A stretch of DNA of 64,000 nt. It comes from Desulfuromonas acetoxidans DSM 684 (GTDB taxonomy: Bacteria > Desulfobacterota > Desulfuromonadia > Desulfuromonadales > Desulfuromonadaceae). Each line of letters begins with the position of its first letter. Position 1 is the first letter of the stretch. Positions 19,713 through 28,020 of the stretch are shown in pieces. The notes under the pieces are model-generated. The model ran no database searches. It saw nothing but the letters and a program-made list of their open reading frames with translations, and had not been told where the DNA came from. The stretch spans positions 39,880-103,879 of the forward strand of contig NZ_AAEW02000016.1 of NCBI RefSeq assembly GCF_000167355.1, read 5' to 3'. A program made the translations under genes and the position numbers.

Positions 19713-21222
19713 GGCCATCCTCCCGTCGAGCACGCTGCTCAAGTGCCAGACGCACTTGCTCACGGTCATCAAAATGGATCTTTTGTGTACCGATCACCTG
19801 ATAATCTTCATGGCCCTTTCCGGCAATTAACAACAGATCGCCGGCCCGTAACTGATTAACGGCATACACAATGGCCTCATGGCGATCTTCGATCACCACA
19901 TAACACTTCCCGACACTATCCGGGTCGCCATCAACCGCAAGATTAGGGCAGATCCGCTCAATACCAACCTTGATATCATCAATAATCTTGGCCGGATTTT
20001 CGGTACGGGGATTGTCCGATGTAACAATACTCAAATCTGAGTACCGTCCGGCCACTTCGCCCATGGCAGGGCGCTTCAGAGTGTCGCGATCACCACCACA
20101 GCCGAACACGGTGATAATGCGTTGCGGTTTTAGCGCCGCCATCGCCTCAAGGGCTTTGGCCAGGGCATCGCCGGTGTGAGCATAGTCGACAACAATCAAG
20201 GCCCCAAGGGTATTGTCCACCGGCTCCAGCCGTCCCGGCACCCGATTCGCCGCTGCCAAGCCCTGTTCAATGGTAGTAATGGGCAGGTCCAACACCAGTC
20301 CGGCACCAACGGCACACAACAGGTTTTCCAGATTAAACGGCCCGACCAGGGGTGAGCGCACGGTGATCTCCCCCTGCGGGGTCTCCAGTGTTGCCACTGT
20401 TCCCTGCATGGTCTGCTCAACATCACACACCCGCACATCGGCACCGCGATGCATGCCGACACTGAGTGGTTCATTCAGTTCTCGCACCAGCTTGGCCCCA
20501 TACGGATCATCGGTATTCACCACTGCAGTAAAATCACCATAGATCTGCGGCTCTTTGAACAGGCGGGTTTTCGCGGCAAAATAACTTTCCATGTTTTTGT
20601 GGTAATCGAGATGCTCCGGGGTGAGATTGGTAAACACCGCCACATCGAAGGTCAGTCCAACCACCCGACTCTGCATCAGGGCGTGCGAGGACACTTCAAT
20701 CACCAGAGCATCGGCGCCCTGGGATTTAAACTCGGCAAGGATTCGTTGCAGGTCAAGTGATTCGGGCGTGGTGTGCTCTGCTTCAACGGCATCGTCACCC
20801 ATGCGATTACTGATTGTCCCGACAACAGCCGGGGTATAACCGGCCTGCTTGAGAACCGATTCGAGCAGATAGGTCATGGTGGTCTTGCCATTGGTACCGG
20901 TAACACCGACGATCAGCATCCCCTGTGCGGGGTAATCGTAAAAACACGCAGCACAGCGGGCCATGGCGTAACGACTGTCGTCAACCACCACCTGAACAAT
21001 CTCATCGGGCAGGTCAACAGGTTGTTCGACAACAACGGCCACCGCACCACGTTCAACGGCACTTTTGGCATAATCGTGCCCATCCACCAGCACACCACGC
21101 AAGGCAAAAAACAGGGTGCCGGGTCTCACGCAACGCGAATCGTAAGCCAGATGGGAAATTTCAACGTCCGCAGCCAGCTCCCCCTGAGAAGTGACATCGG
21201 CAACAATCTGCGATAACTTCAT
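19696..21222 (-). CDS. murE: UDP-MurNAc-L-Ala-D-Glu--meso-diaminopimelate ligase
   Basis: Adds the third residue of the stem peptide. The 508 residues show DSRCVRPGTLFFALRG, P-loop VTGTNGKTTMTYLLE, and the specificity motif DNPR in SDNPRTENP, which marks meso-diaminopimelate rather than lysine, as in Gram-negative bacteria. AGGAGG precedes the ATG at 21222, which overlaps the ftsI TGA as ATGA. The 58-codon extension to 21396 lies inside ftsI and is rejected. Confidence 0.97.
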   Translation of the reverse strand: MKLSQIVADVTSQGELAADVEISHLAYDSRCVRPGTLFFALRGVLVDGHDYAKSAVERGAVAVVVEQPVDLPDEIVQVVVDDSRYAMARCAACFYDYPAQGMLIVGVTGTNGKTTMTYLLESVLKQAGYTPAVVGTISNRMGDDAVEAEHTTPESLDLQRILAEFKSQGADALVIEVSSHALMQSRVVGLTFDVAVFTNLTPEHLDYHKNMESYFAAKTRLFKEPQIYGDFTAVVNTDDPYGAKLVRELNEPLSVGMHRGADVRVCDVEQTMQGTVATLETPQGEITVRSPLVGPFNLENLLCAVGAGLVLDLPITTIEQGLAAANRVPGRLEPVDNTLGALIVVDYAHTGDALAKALEAMAALKPQRIITVFGCGGDRDTLKRPAMGEVAGRYSDLSIVTSDNPRTENPAKIIDDIKVGIERICPNLAVDGDPDSVGKCYVVIEDRHEAIVYAVNQLRAGDLLLIAGKGHEDYQVIGTQKIHFDDREQVRLALEQRARREDGHESDQ

Positions 21223-23321
21223 TGGTTCCCCTCCTGCTCTGGAGATTGCAAACGAACCCAGATGGCCACTTTCGCTGAAATGGCCGATCCGGGACGGGGC
21301 GATTGTTTGACGACGCGCCCCTCGCCGATAATCTTGATATTCAATCCGCTGTTTTCCATCAATTCGAGAATCTGGCGGGCCGTAAGACCGCGGCAATCCG
21401 GCATTACCCTGGCCCCAACCACCCGGCCCACCTGTTCGGATACCAGCACCGGGACATGGGGAATCTCGATTGGTGCTTCAACCTGCGGTGCGTCCTCTTT
21501 GGCAACCACGCTCCGCGTAGCCGGGACATGCAGATACTGCATCGATTGTTCGACAATGCGGGAAAACACCGGTGCCGCCAGCAACCCCCCATAGGCTTTG
21601 CCTTCAGGCTCATCCAATGCCACCAATACCACAATTTGCGGATTGCGGGCCGGAGCAAAACCGATAAACGACGAAACCCGTTTATCCACGGAGTAGGTTC
21701 CGGTCACCGGATCCACCTTTTGGGCTGTACCGGTTTTTCCACCTACTTCAAAACCCGGCACCTGGGCACGGGAACCGGTGCCGTCGCTATCGGTGACCGT
21801 AATCATCATGTTGCGCATGGCCAGCGCAACATCACGTCCAATCACCCGGCGTACCACTGTCGGTTTCTGCTCTTCGCTAATATCATTGCGGGCATCACGA
21901 ATCCGGCGCACCAGATAGGGATGCATCAATTCACCGCCATTGACAATGGCACTCGCAGCTGTCACCAGCTGCAAAGCCGTTGCCGTGACGCCTTGACCAA
22001 AGGAGATGGCTGCCAGGTCAATCTCAAACCAGCGTTGCGGTGAACGCAGAATCCCACTGCCTTCACCGTCAAAATCAATGCCGGTACGCTCACCAAAACC
22101 AAACGAGCGCAGATAATCGTAAAACGTCTCTTTACCCAGCCTTTGAGCAATTTTGGCACAGCCGATATTCGAGCTGTACTTGAGCACGTCACTCACCGTC
22201 AGATGGCCCATGGCACGGTGGTCATGAATAACTTTGCCGCCGACCCTGTAAGCGCCAGGACCACAGTCAATCACGTCTTTTGTTGAAATTGTCCCGGTAT
22301 CAAGGGCCGATGCCAGCAAAAACAGTTTAAACGTCGACCCCGGCTCAAAGGTATCGCATACCACTCGGTTGCGCCGTGCCGCCGGCCGCGAGTGACGGAA
22401 ATGATTGGGATCGTAATCGGGCACACTCGACATGGCGAGAATCTCACCGCTGTGCGGATCCATCATGATCGCGCTGCCCGCTCGGGCATTGGCTTCTTTA
22501 ACTGCGGCCTGGAGTTCTTTTTCAACAATAAACTGCAACTGGGTATCAATAGTCAGATACAGATCTTTACCCTGACGCCCTTTGAACACCTGCTGGCCAC
22601 TTCCAATTCCGCGACGCCCACCATCGGCCTGAACCGTCAGGTAGCTGCCATCGCCGGCAACCAGACCATTGTAGCGCCGCTCGATCCCCTCCAACCCTTC
22701 GTTGTCCGTCCCGGAAAAACCCAGGACTTGACCGGCCACCCGCCCCTGAGGATAGGAGCGCACATGTTCTTTGATGGTGTGAATGCCCGGCAACGACACT
22801 TCATCAAGCAGCTGGCTTTCTCTGGCAGAGATCCGCCGTTTGATCCAGATAAATTTTTTATCCCGTTCCAGCTTGCCTCGAATGACCGCAGGTTTCAAAG
22901 CAAGGATCTCTGCAAGTTTTTTGGCAATCACATCATACGAATAGGGTGTTTCATCAGAATCGGGATTTTCCGCCAACCGTTGCCGCTGCTCTTTAAACAG
23001 CTTGGTGGTTTCGGTCGGATTAACATAGACGGAATCAGCTTCGAGGCTAATCGCCAGAGGCTCCCCGTTGCGGTCATAGATCGCACCACGCTGGGGTGTA
23101 AGAGAGATGGTTTTCGTGTGCTGACTGGAGGCGCGCTTCTGCCACTGTTCTGCAGTCCATACCTGCAGATAGAAGGCACGCCCCAGGAGCATAAAAAAAA
23201 CTGCGACAAAACAGCCGCCCACCAAAAGAATCCGGCGGCGAACCGCTTTGGCTTCCTGATGTGGATGTGCTGGTTTACGTCGGGGAGCGTTATCAGATAG
23301 AGAGCGTTTCCGTGAACTCAA
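21219..23321 (-). CDS. ftsI: Septal peptidoglycan transpeptidase FtsI (PBP3) with a PASTA domain
   Basis: Class B penicillin-binding protein that cross-links septal peptidoglycan with FtsW. The 700 residues have a basic cytoplasmic tail, one membrane segment at about 31-50, a dimerisation domain and the transpeptidase domain with SxxK (GSTFKLF), SSN and KTGTA motifs. A PASTA domain (about 630-690, VMPDCRGLTARQILELMENS) follows. The best start is TTG at 23321, overlapping the small upstream gene by 29 bases with a weak GGGAAAAG; no ATG or GTG lies before the membrane segment, so the start is less certain than the gene. Confidence 0.95.
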   Translation of the reverse strand: MSSRKRSLSDNAPRRKPAHPHQEAKAVRRRILLVGGCFVAVFFMLLGRAFYLQVWTAEQWQKRASSQHTKTISLTPQRGAIYDRNGEPLAISLEADSVYVNPTETTKLFKEQRQRLAENPDSDETPYSYDVIAKKLAEILALKPAVIRGKLERDKKFIWIKRRISARESQLLDEVSLPGIHTIKEHVRSYPQGRVAGQVLGFSGTDNEGLEGIERRYNGLVAGDGSYLTVQADGGRRGIGSGQQVFKGRQGKDLYLTIDTQLQFIVEKELQAAVKEANARAGSAIMMDPHSGEILAMSSVPDYDPNHFRHSRPAARRNRVVCDTFEPGSTFKLFLLASALDTGTISTKDVIDCGPGAYRVGGKVIHDHRAMGHLTVSDVLKYSSNIGCAKIAQRLGKETFYDYLRSFGFGERTGIDFDGEGSGILRSPQRWFEIDLAAISFGQGVTATALQLVTAASAIVNGGELMHPYLVRRIRDARNDISEEQKPTVVRRVIGRDVALAMRNMMITVTDSDGTGSRAQVPGFEVGGKTGTAQKVDPVTGTYSVDKRVSSFIGFAPARNPQIVVLVALDEPEGKAYGGLLAAPVFSRIVEQSMQYLHVPATRSVVAKEDAPQVEAPIEIPHVPVLVSEQVGRVVGARVMPDCRGLTARQILELMENSGLNIKIIGEGRVVKQSPRPGSAISAKVAIWVRLQSPEQEGNQ

Positions 23322-23583
23322 CGCGCTTTTCCCGCTGGTCGACGTCCGGTGCGGACGATGCGTTGACGGACTTCTCCATCCCTAATTGGTTCCCCTGTAC
23401 CTGCAGATACATTGGGTCCTGAGATGTTGTGGAAACGTTGTAGACAAACGCTCCGGCCATAATCAGCACGGAAACAGCTGCCATGACACCAAGACGCGCT
23501 TTGCGCTTGCGGGTCTGGCGTACAGTCCACAACTCACTCATCTCTGCCCACAAATCCTGTTTTTCCGCGTAGTCTCTGTTCAT
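23293..23583 (-). CDS. Small single-pass membrane protein between ftsL and ftsI
   Basis: A 96-residue protein not recognised as a known family. The ATG at 23583 has AGGAG seven bases upstream. The N-terminus is short and charged (WAEMSELWTVRQTRKRKAR). A membrane segment at about 30-50 follows and a periplasmic tail of about 45 residues, giving an N-in topology. It lies 18 bp after ftsL and overlaps ftsI by 29 bases, so it is co-translated with the divisome genes and probably acts with them. It lacks the coiled coil expected of FtsL or FtsB. A role in division is inferred from position only. Confidence 0.7.
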   Translation of the reverse strand: MNRDYAEKQDLWAEMSELWTVRQTRKRKARLGVMAAVSVLIMAGAFVYNVSTTSQDPMYLQVQGNQLGMEKSVNASSAPDVDQREKRVEFTETLSI

Positions 23584-23601
23584 CTCCCTACTCCTTACTC
23601 C

Positions 23602-23907
23602 CTACTTAACAGTAACAACCTGGTTGGCCTGTGGTTCGTGCAATCCCAGACGAGAGGTGGCAACTCTCTGCAATTGTCGGGGATTGGTCAGCTTGCCCAA
23701 AGCAACTTCCAGTGTCTTGAATTCGTACTCCTCGGCACGAATGTTCTTTTCCAACGTCGACACCTCGTACTCACAGCGTGTCACTTCCATCCGCAACCAG
23801 ACGTGGAATACTCCGACAACCATGAGAATGGCAATCGCTGCCAGAATCGTCGATACCCTGGGACGGGTGAAACTCACCCCACTTCTTGGCCAGGCAATAT
23901 CAATCAT
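23602..23907 (-). CDS. ftsL: Cell division protein FtsL-like
   Basis: A 101-residue bitopic protein: short cytoplasmic N-terminus, membrane segment at about 20-40, a heptad-like coiled coil (VTRCEYEVSTLEKNIRAEEY) and the C-terminal A-x-x-x-LGL-x-x-P pattern (ATSRLGLHEP) typical of FtsL/DivIC proteins. GGGAG precedes the ATG at 23907. It lies 10 bp after rsmH, the standard ftsL position. Confidence 0.85.
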   Translation of the reverse strand: MIDIAWPRSGVSFTRPRVSTILAAIAILMVVGVFHVWLRMEVTRCEYEVSTLEKNIRAEEYEFKTLEVALGKLTNPRQLQRVATSRLGLHEPQANQVVTVK

Positions 23908-23917
23908 GGTTTACTCC

Positions 23918-24874
23918 CTATCCGGTTACATCCAGCCGGCGAACCGCTCTTAAAACTGCGCTGCGTGAACGGGGATTCTCCGCAATCTCCGTCTCGCTGG
24001 CGCGAACGCCTCGCCGCGTCAACACTTCGACGTCAGCTTTCTTGCCACATGCACACATCGGCAACCGCGGTGGGCACACACACGGTGAAGCACGATGTCT
24101 GAAAATATTTTTAACAATCCGGTCTTCGAGCGAATGAAAGCTGATCACCGCCAAAACCCCGCCGGGTTTCAGCAGACCGATGCCCTGTTCAACACCTTTG
24201 GCAACACTGTCAAGTTCATCGTTCACCCGAATCCGCAACGCCTGAAATACACGGGTCGCCGGGTGGATTCGCGCCGGCACCCGCCCACCGGGAACCGTCT
24301 CCTTGACCAATTCGGCCAATTGAAACGTTGTGGTGATCGGTGTCTGCTGGCGGATCCGCTCAATGCGTCGGGCAATTCTTCCGGCCCAGCGTTCCTCACC
24401 GTATTTTTTAAAGATCAGGGTCAGCTCTTCCACCGTTGCTGTATTGACAACGTCGGCGGCAGTTTCATCACCCTGCTGGTCCATGCGCATATCCAGCGGT
24501 GCATCCGCCCGGAACGAGAACCCCCGCTCGGCCTGATCCAACTGATAGGAGGAAACACCGAGATCGAGCAACATGCCGTTTAATCCATCGAGCCCCAGCT
24601 CTTCAACCACCTGATTCGCATCTGCGAAATTGGCATGGCGTAGGATGACCCGATCTCCATACGCTGCCAGCACTTCAGCTCCATTGGCCAGGGCATCATG
24701 GTCCCGGTCCAGACCGATCAACACACCGTTGGGCGCTGTGGCTTCGAGGATCAAGCGGGAATGACCCGCCCCGCCCAAGGTGCCATCAAGCACCGTGTCA
24801 CCGGCATGCAGGTCAAGCAACTCCAAGGTTTCCGTCGGCAATACCGACTGATGGACAAAATCGTTATCAGCCAT
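23918..24874 (-). CDS. rsmH: 16S rRNA m4C1402 methyltransferase
   Basis: RsmH (MraW) methylates N4 of C1402 in 16S rRNA using SAM. The 318 residues start with HQSVLPTETLELL, then the SAM motif DGTLGGAGHS, LLDLGVSSYQLDQAERGFSF, and the C-terminal ISFHSLEDRIVKNIF. The ATG at 24874 shares its A with the mraZ TAA (TAATG). Confidence 0.97.
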   Translation of the reverse strand: MADNDFVHQSVLPTETLELLDLHAGDTVLDGTLGGAGHSRLILEATAPNGVLIGLDRDHDALANGAEVLAAYGDRVILRHANFADANQVVEELGLDGLNGMLLDLGVSSYQLDQAERGFSFRADAPLDMRMDQQGDETAADVVNTATVEELTLIFKKYGEERWAGRIARRIERIRQQTPITTTFQLAELVKETVPGGRVPARIHPATRVFQALRIRVNDELDSVAKGVEQGIGLLKPGGVLAVISFHSLEDRIVKNIFRHRASPCVCPPRLPMCACGKKADVEVLTRRGVRASETEIAENPRSRSAVLRAVRRLDVTG

Positions 24875-25317
24875 TAGAAGCCCAGATCGCCGAGTTCGGC
24901 TTTCAAGGTTTCAAGTTGAGCCTCAGATTCCTGCATCTGTTCGTTGAAGCGAGCCTGGCTCCACAATTCGATTTTGTTAGCCATGCCGACGACAACGATC
25001 TCTTTTTCAAACATGGCCAGACTGCGCAGTGACGGCGGTATGGCAATGCGTCCCTGGCGGTCAAAACCACAGTCAATCGCGGGACTGATCCGGTTACGGT
25101 AAATCAGGTCCTTAGCGTCACCATTGGGCATGGCATCCACCCGAGCCTTGATTTTGGTCCATTCCGATGTGGGGTATGCTACCAGGGCATCTTTACGCCG
25201 GGTCACCACCAACTCTTCATCGCCGTAGACGTCCGCCAGCAGTCCACGCATTTTGGCGGGGATGCTCAAACGTCCTTTCGGATCGATGTTGTTGAAGAAT
25301 GTCCCGGAAAAACTCAT
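24874..25317 (-). CDS. mraZ: Transcriptional regulator MraZ
   Basis: First gene of the dcw cluster; MraZ proteins are DNA-binding regulators of their own operon. The 147 residues have the two expected SpoVT/AbrB-like repeats, DPKGRLSIPAKMR and DRQGRIAIPPSLR. The ATG at 25317 has AAGGGG upstream and lies about 45 bases from the predicted transcription start. I could not find convincing direct repeats of the MraZ box in the leader. Confidence 0.96.
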   Translation of the reverse strand: MSFSGTFFNNIDPKGRLSIPAKMRGLLADVYGDEELVVTRRKDALVAYPTSEWTKIKARVDAMPNGDAKDLIYRNRISPAIDCGFDRQGRIAIPPSLRSLAMFEKEIVVVGMANKIELWSQARFNEQMQESEAQLETLKAELGDLGF

Positions 25318-25367
25318 AACGCCCCTTTTGTGTCCCGTTTCCACACCTTTTTACACATACAGGGCAA

Positions 25368-25396
25368 AATATACCCCCTCACTACAACACTGTCAA
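25368..25396 (-). promoter_or_regulatory. Sigma-70 promoter of the dcw cluster
   Basis: TTGACA (complement of 25391-25396), a 17-base spacer, then TATATT (complement of 25368-25373). This is close to consensus and about 50 bp before mraZ. The whole mraZ-ftsZ run has no other comparable gap, so it is probably the main promoter for all 17 genes. Confidence 0.8.
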
Positions 25397-25520
25397 GAAA
25401 TTCAAAGTTTTTTATAAAAAGTTTGACACTGGGTGCTAATAGTTGATTTTTCGAGGAAAACAGTCTGAAAAAGAATGCAGTTTCGGCGGAGAAAGACGGG
25501 ATTTCGACAGAAAAAAGACG

Positions 25521-25552
25521 TAAAAAAAACACCGCCCTGCCAGATGGTGTTT
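25521..25552 (-). terminator. Intrinsic terminator upstream of mraZ
   Basis: On the minus strand, AAACACC and GGTGTTT enclose a 12-base loop and are followed by a T-run. It should stop transcripts coming from tlyC through repeat array 2 before they reach the mraZ promoter. Confidence 0.7.
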
Positions 25553-25559
25553 CAGCCCA

Positions 25560-26570
25560 AAGGTTCATCTGCTTTTTGAAAATGAGATAAACGGACCACA
25601 GAGGATCAAGACAAAAGTCAAAACCGCCGGGTCTCGTCCCGGCAGCCGACAATAAGTTCTTTTTGCGCGATGCTTTACAGATTCGGCTCACCTCCCTTGA
25701 GCTCGGCAAATCATGCAACTCATCATCCTATAACGAGGTAACGCTACTCTCTAGTCTTCCCAGGGGTCCGAGAAAGCGGTTGGGCAGTGCCCACCCTGCC
25801 TGGGTTTGTTATTTTGCAACCAAGCTCTCCCGTTCAGCAGCACCGAATGCAATGAACGTCAGCGCGATGGTTGTCGGCAACCTGTTTGAGCGCTAGCGAG
25901 TTTTGCCGACATCGCGGTGTAAGAGAATGGAGAGAGGGAACCCGTAGGGTGCAATGGTCGGGAGTCGATTTTGCGCCACTTTTGTCGACGCAAAATGTGG
26001 CCCGAGGTGTGGGCGCGGAAGCCCACGTCACGTGGGTACCAACATTACGAGCGGATGAAGTTTGCCAGCGCGATCAGTTCCGTATAACGAACCACTAAAG
26101 ATCAAGATTAAAGTCAAGGTCGCCGGGTTTCGTCCCGGCAGCCGACATACTTTTGACTGGCCGCTCAAAAGTATGCAAAAGCCAGCTTGAACACCTCCTG
26201 GACCTGGATTAACCGACAATGCATCTGTTTCCGTGATGCTTCACGGATTCGGCTCGCCGCCCTTTAGGTCGACGAATCGTGCAACTTATCATTTTTGGCG
26301 TAAAACGTTGATAACGGTTTGACGTTGCACTCTATTTCTTCCGTGGCACCGATTAAACGGGTGGGCAGTGCCCACCCTGTCTGGGTTTGTTATTGAGCAA
26401 CCCAGCTCTCCCGTTCAGCAGCACCGAATGCAATGAACGTCAGCGCGATGGTTGTCGGCAACCTGTTTGAGGACTGATGCAGACTGGGCGAGTTTTGCCG
26501 ACATCGCGGGCGAATGATGTTTGCCAGAGCAATTTGTGACAATACGCGAACCACAGAGAATCAAACGGCC
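25560..26570 (-). repeat. Intergenic repeat array 2 (minus orientation)
   Basis: One kilobase without a credible gene, made of the same family as 640-2460 but inverted. The GGTTCGT module recurs (in complement) at about 26546, 26087 and 25591, with intervals of 459 and 496. Hairpins are at 26359-26377 (GGGTGGGCA/TGCCCACCC), 26146-26175 (CATACTTTTGA/TCAAAAGTATG), 26009-26026 (GTGGGC/GCCCAC) and about 25626-25643 (GCCGGG/CCCGGC). The copy near 25600-25800 is more degraded. The array starts right after the tlyC stop codon at 26572 and ends at the terminator before mraZ. Confidence 0.9.
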
Positions 26571-26571
26571 A

Positions 26572-27825
26572 TCACTTCTCCGCAGCAGGCAAACAGAGTT
26601 CAATTTGATCAATCCGTCGCTGATCCACCTTCCTGGCAATTAAGGTTACGTCACCGATGACACACTGATCGCCCTCTTGGGGAATTTGACCAAGACAACG
26701 CAGCATCAGACCGGCCAGAGTTGTAGCATCCTCTTCCGACAAATGCAGTCCGACATGACGATTAACCTGACGCAGACCGACACCACCTTCCACCAGAAAA
26801 CGCTGCGGTGTGATCGGGGTGATGCCGGATTCTTCCTGATCATACTCATCACGGATCTCGCCGACGATCTCTTCAAGAACATCCTCCAGAGTCACAATCC
26901 CCTCCACGCCGCCATATTCGTCCAGCACCACGGCCAGATGAATGCGACGGCGGCGAAACGCCAGCAATAAAGCTTCGACCTGCTTGGCTTCGGGGACAAA
27001 GTAGGGACGACGCATCACCTCGCGCATATTGAAGTTGTGCGGACAGTCAACAAAGCGCAACACATCCTTGGAGTGAATCACCCCCATAATGTTGTCGAGG
27101 GTGTCCTTATAGACGGGAAAGCGCGAATGAGTCGATCGTTTGACTTCGTCGAGCAAGTCCTGAAACGGGGCATCCACCTCGACCCCCTTCACTTCAGTGC
27201 GTGGAATCATCAGATCGCGCACCCGCAATTGCGACAACTCAAACACACCGTCGAGCATGCGCCGTTGTTCACCAGCCAGAGTGCCAGACTTAGCACCGAT
27301 GGCAATCATGGTTTTAATCTCATCGGCCGACAGGATACTGGCTGAAGAATCTACCTTGAACAGTCGCGTGACCAGACTGGACAGACCAGTGACCAACCAG
27401 ATCACCGGCGACAGAACCCACAAAATCCCTCGAATAGGCCGCAACACACGAAACGACACCTGTTCGGCACGGCGGGCAGCATAGGTTTTTGGACACACCT
27501 CGGAAACAATCAGCAACAGCGGGGTGAGCACAAGGATGGTCAACAGATCGCCATAATCCCCATAGAGTTCCACAAAAAAAGTGGTAGCAAATACCGACAA
27601 GGCGATATTGACCAGGTTATTCCCCACCAGAATGCCACCCAACAACCATTCGGGATTGTCGAGGAGCTTCTCCAACTCCTGGGCACCGCGGCGTTTTTTT
27701 TCTACCAGGTATTTAACCCGCAACCGATCAATCGCCAGAAGCGCGGTCTCCGACCCAGAAAAAAATGCCGACATAATAAACAACACGCCCATCGTTGCCA
27801 GGCGGTACCACTGGTCTTCCGTCAT
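26572..27825 (-). CDS. CNNM/CorC-HlyC family membrane protein with CBS pair
   Basis: A 417-residue protein of the TlyC/CorC type, often annotated hemolysin but more likely linked to Mg2+/Co2+ transport. It has a DUF21/CNNM membrane domain (about 1-185, starting SAFFSGSETALLAIDRLR), a CBS-domain pair (about 205-325, including DLMIPRTEVKGVEVD and DEYGGVEGIVTLEDVLEEIVGEI) and a C-terminal CorC/HlyC transporter-associated domain. The ATG at 27825 has GGGG upstream. It is divergent from the DNA ligase gene. The repeat array starts at its stop codon. Confidence 0.92.
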   Translation of the reverse strand: MTEDQWYRLATMGVLFIMSAFFSGSETALLAIDRLRVKYLVEKKRRGAQELEKLLDNPEWLLGGILVGNNLVNIALSVFATTFFVELYGDYGDLLTILVLTPLLLIVSEVCPKTYAARRAEQVSFRVLRPIRGILWVLSPVIWLVTGLSSLVTRLFKVDSSASILSADEIKTMIAIGAKSGTLAGEQRRMLDGVFELSQLRVRDLMIPRTEVKGVEVDAPFQDLLDEVKRSTHSRFPVYKDTLDNIMGVIHSKDVLRFVDCPHNFNMREVMRRPYFVPEAKQVEALLLAFRRRRIHLAVVLDEYGGVEGIVTLEDVLEEIVGEIRDEYDQEESGITPITPQRFLVEGGVGLRQVNRHVGLHLSEEDATTLAGLMLRCLGQIPQEGDQCVIGDVTLIARKVDQRRIDQIELCLPAAEK

Positions 27826-27898
27826 ATTTTCCCCATATCGGCCCTCTTAGCAGGCCCCGTCATTCCATCAAAATCTGCAGGACACATCACTGCGGAGC

Positions 27899-27927
27899 AT
27901 CTTAGCTCAGCCCTGCGGGAAAAACAA
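27899..27927 (-). promoter_or_regulatory. Candidate promoter for the CorC-like gene
   Basis: Minus strand TTGTTT (complement of 27922-27927), 17-base spacer, TAAGAT (complement of 27899-27904). Its -35 box abuts the -35 box of the divergent ligase promoter, sharing a central CAATTG palindrome. Confidence 0.4.
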
Positions 27928-27956
27928 TTGACATACGTCAGACGAACCTCAACAAT
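27928..27956 (+). promoter_or_regulatory. Candidate promoter for the ligase-acyP operon
   Basis: TTGACA at 27928-27933, a 17-base spacer, AACAAT at 27951-27956. It places the transcription start near 27963, so the ATG at 28021, not the TTG at 27928, is the ligase start. Confidence 0.55.
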
Positions 27957-28020
27957 ATCGGCAAATTCGCCTTCAACCAAGTTTCATCACCCCAACCCTT
28001 TTTTAGACGATCACGGCCAC

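Noticed and set aside
25318..25420. MraZ-box direct repeats upstream of mraZ
   Set aside because: G-rich segments exist, but I could not find regularly spaced copies of the expected motif.
25314..25718. 134-codon minus-strand frame upstream of mraZ
   Set aside because: It runs through the dcw promoter, the terminator and the repeat array, and has a low-complexity translation.
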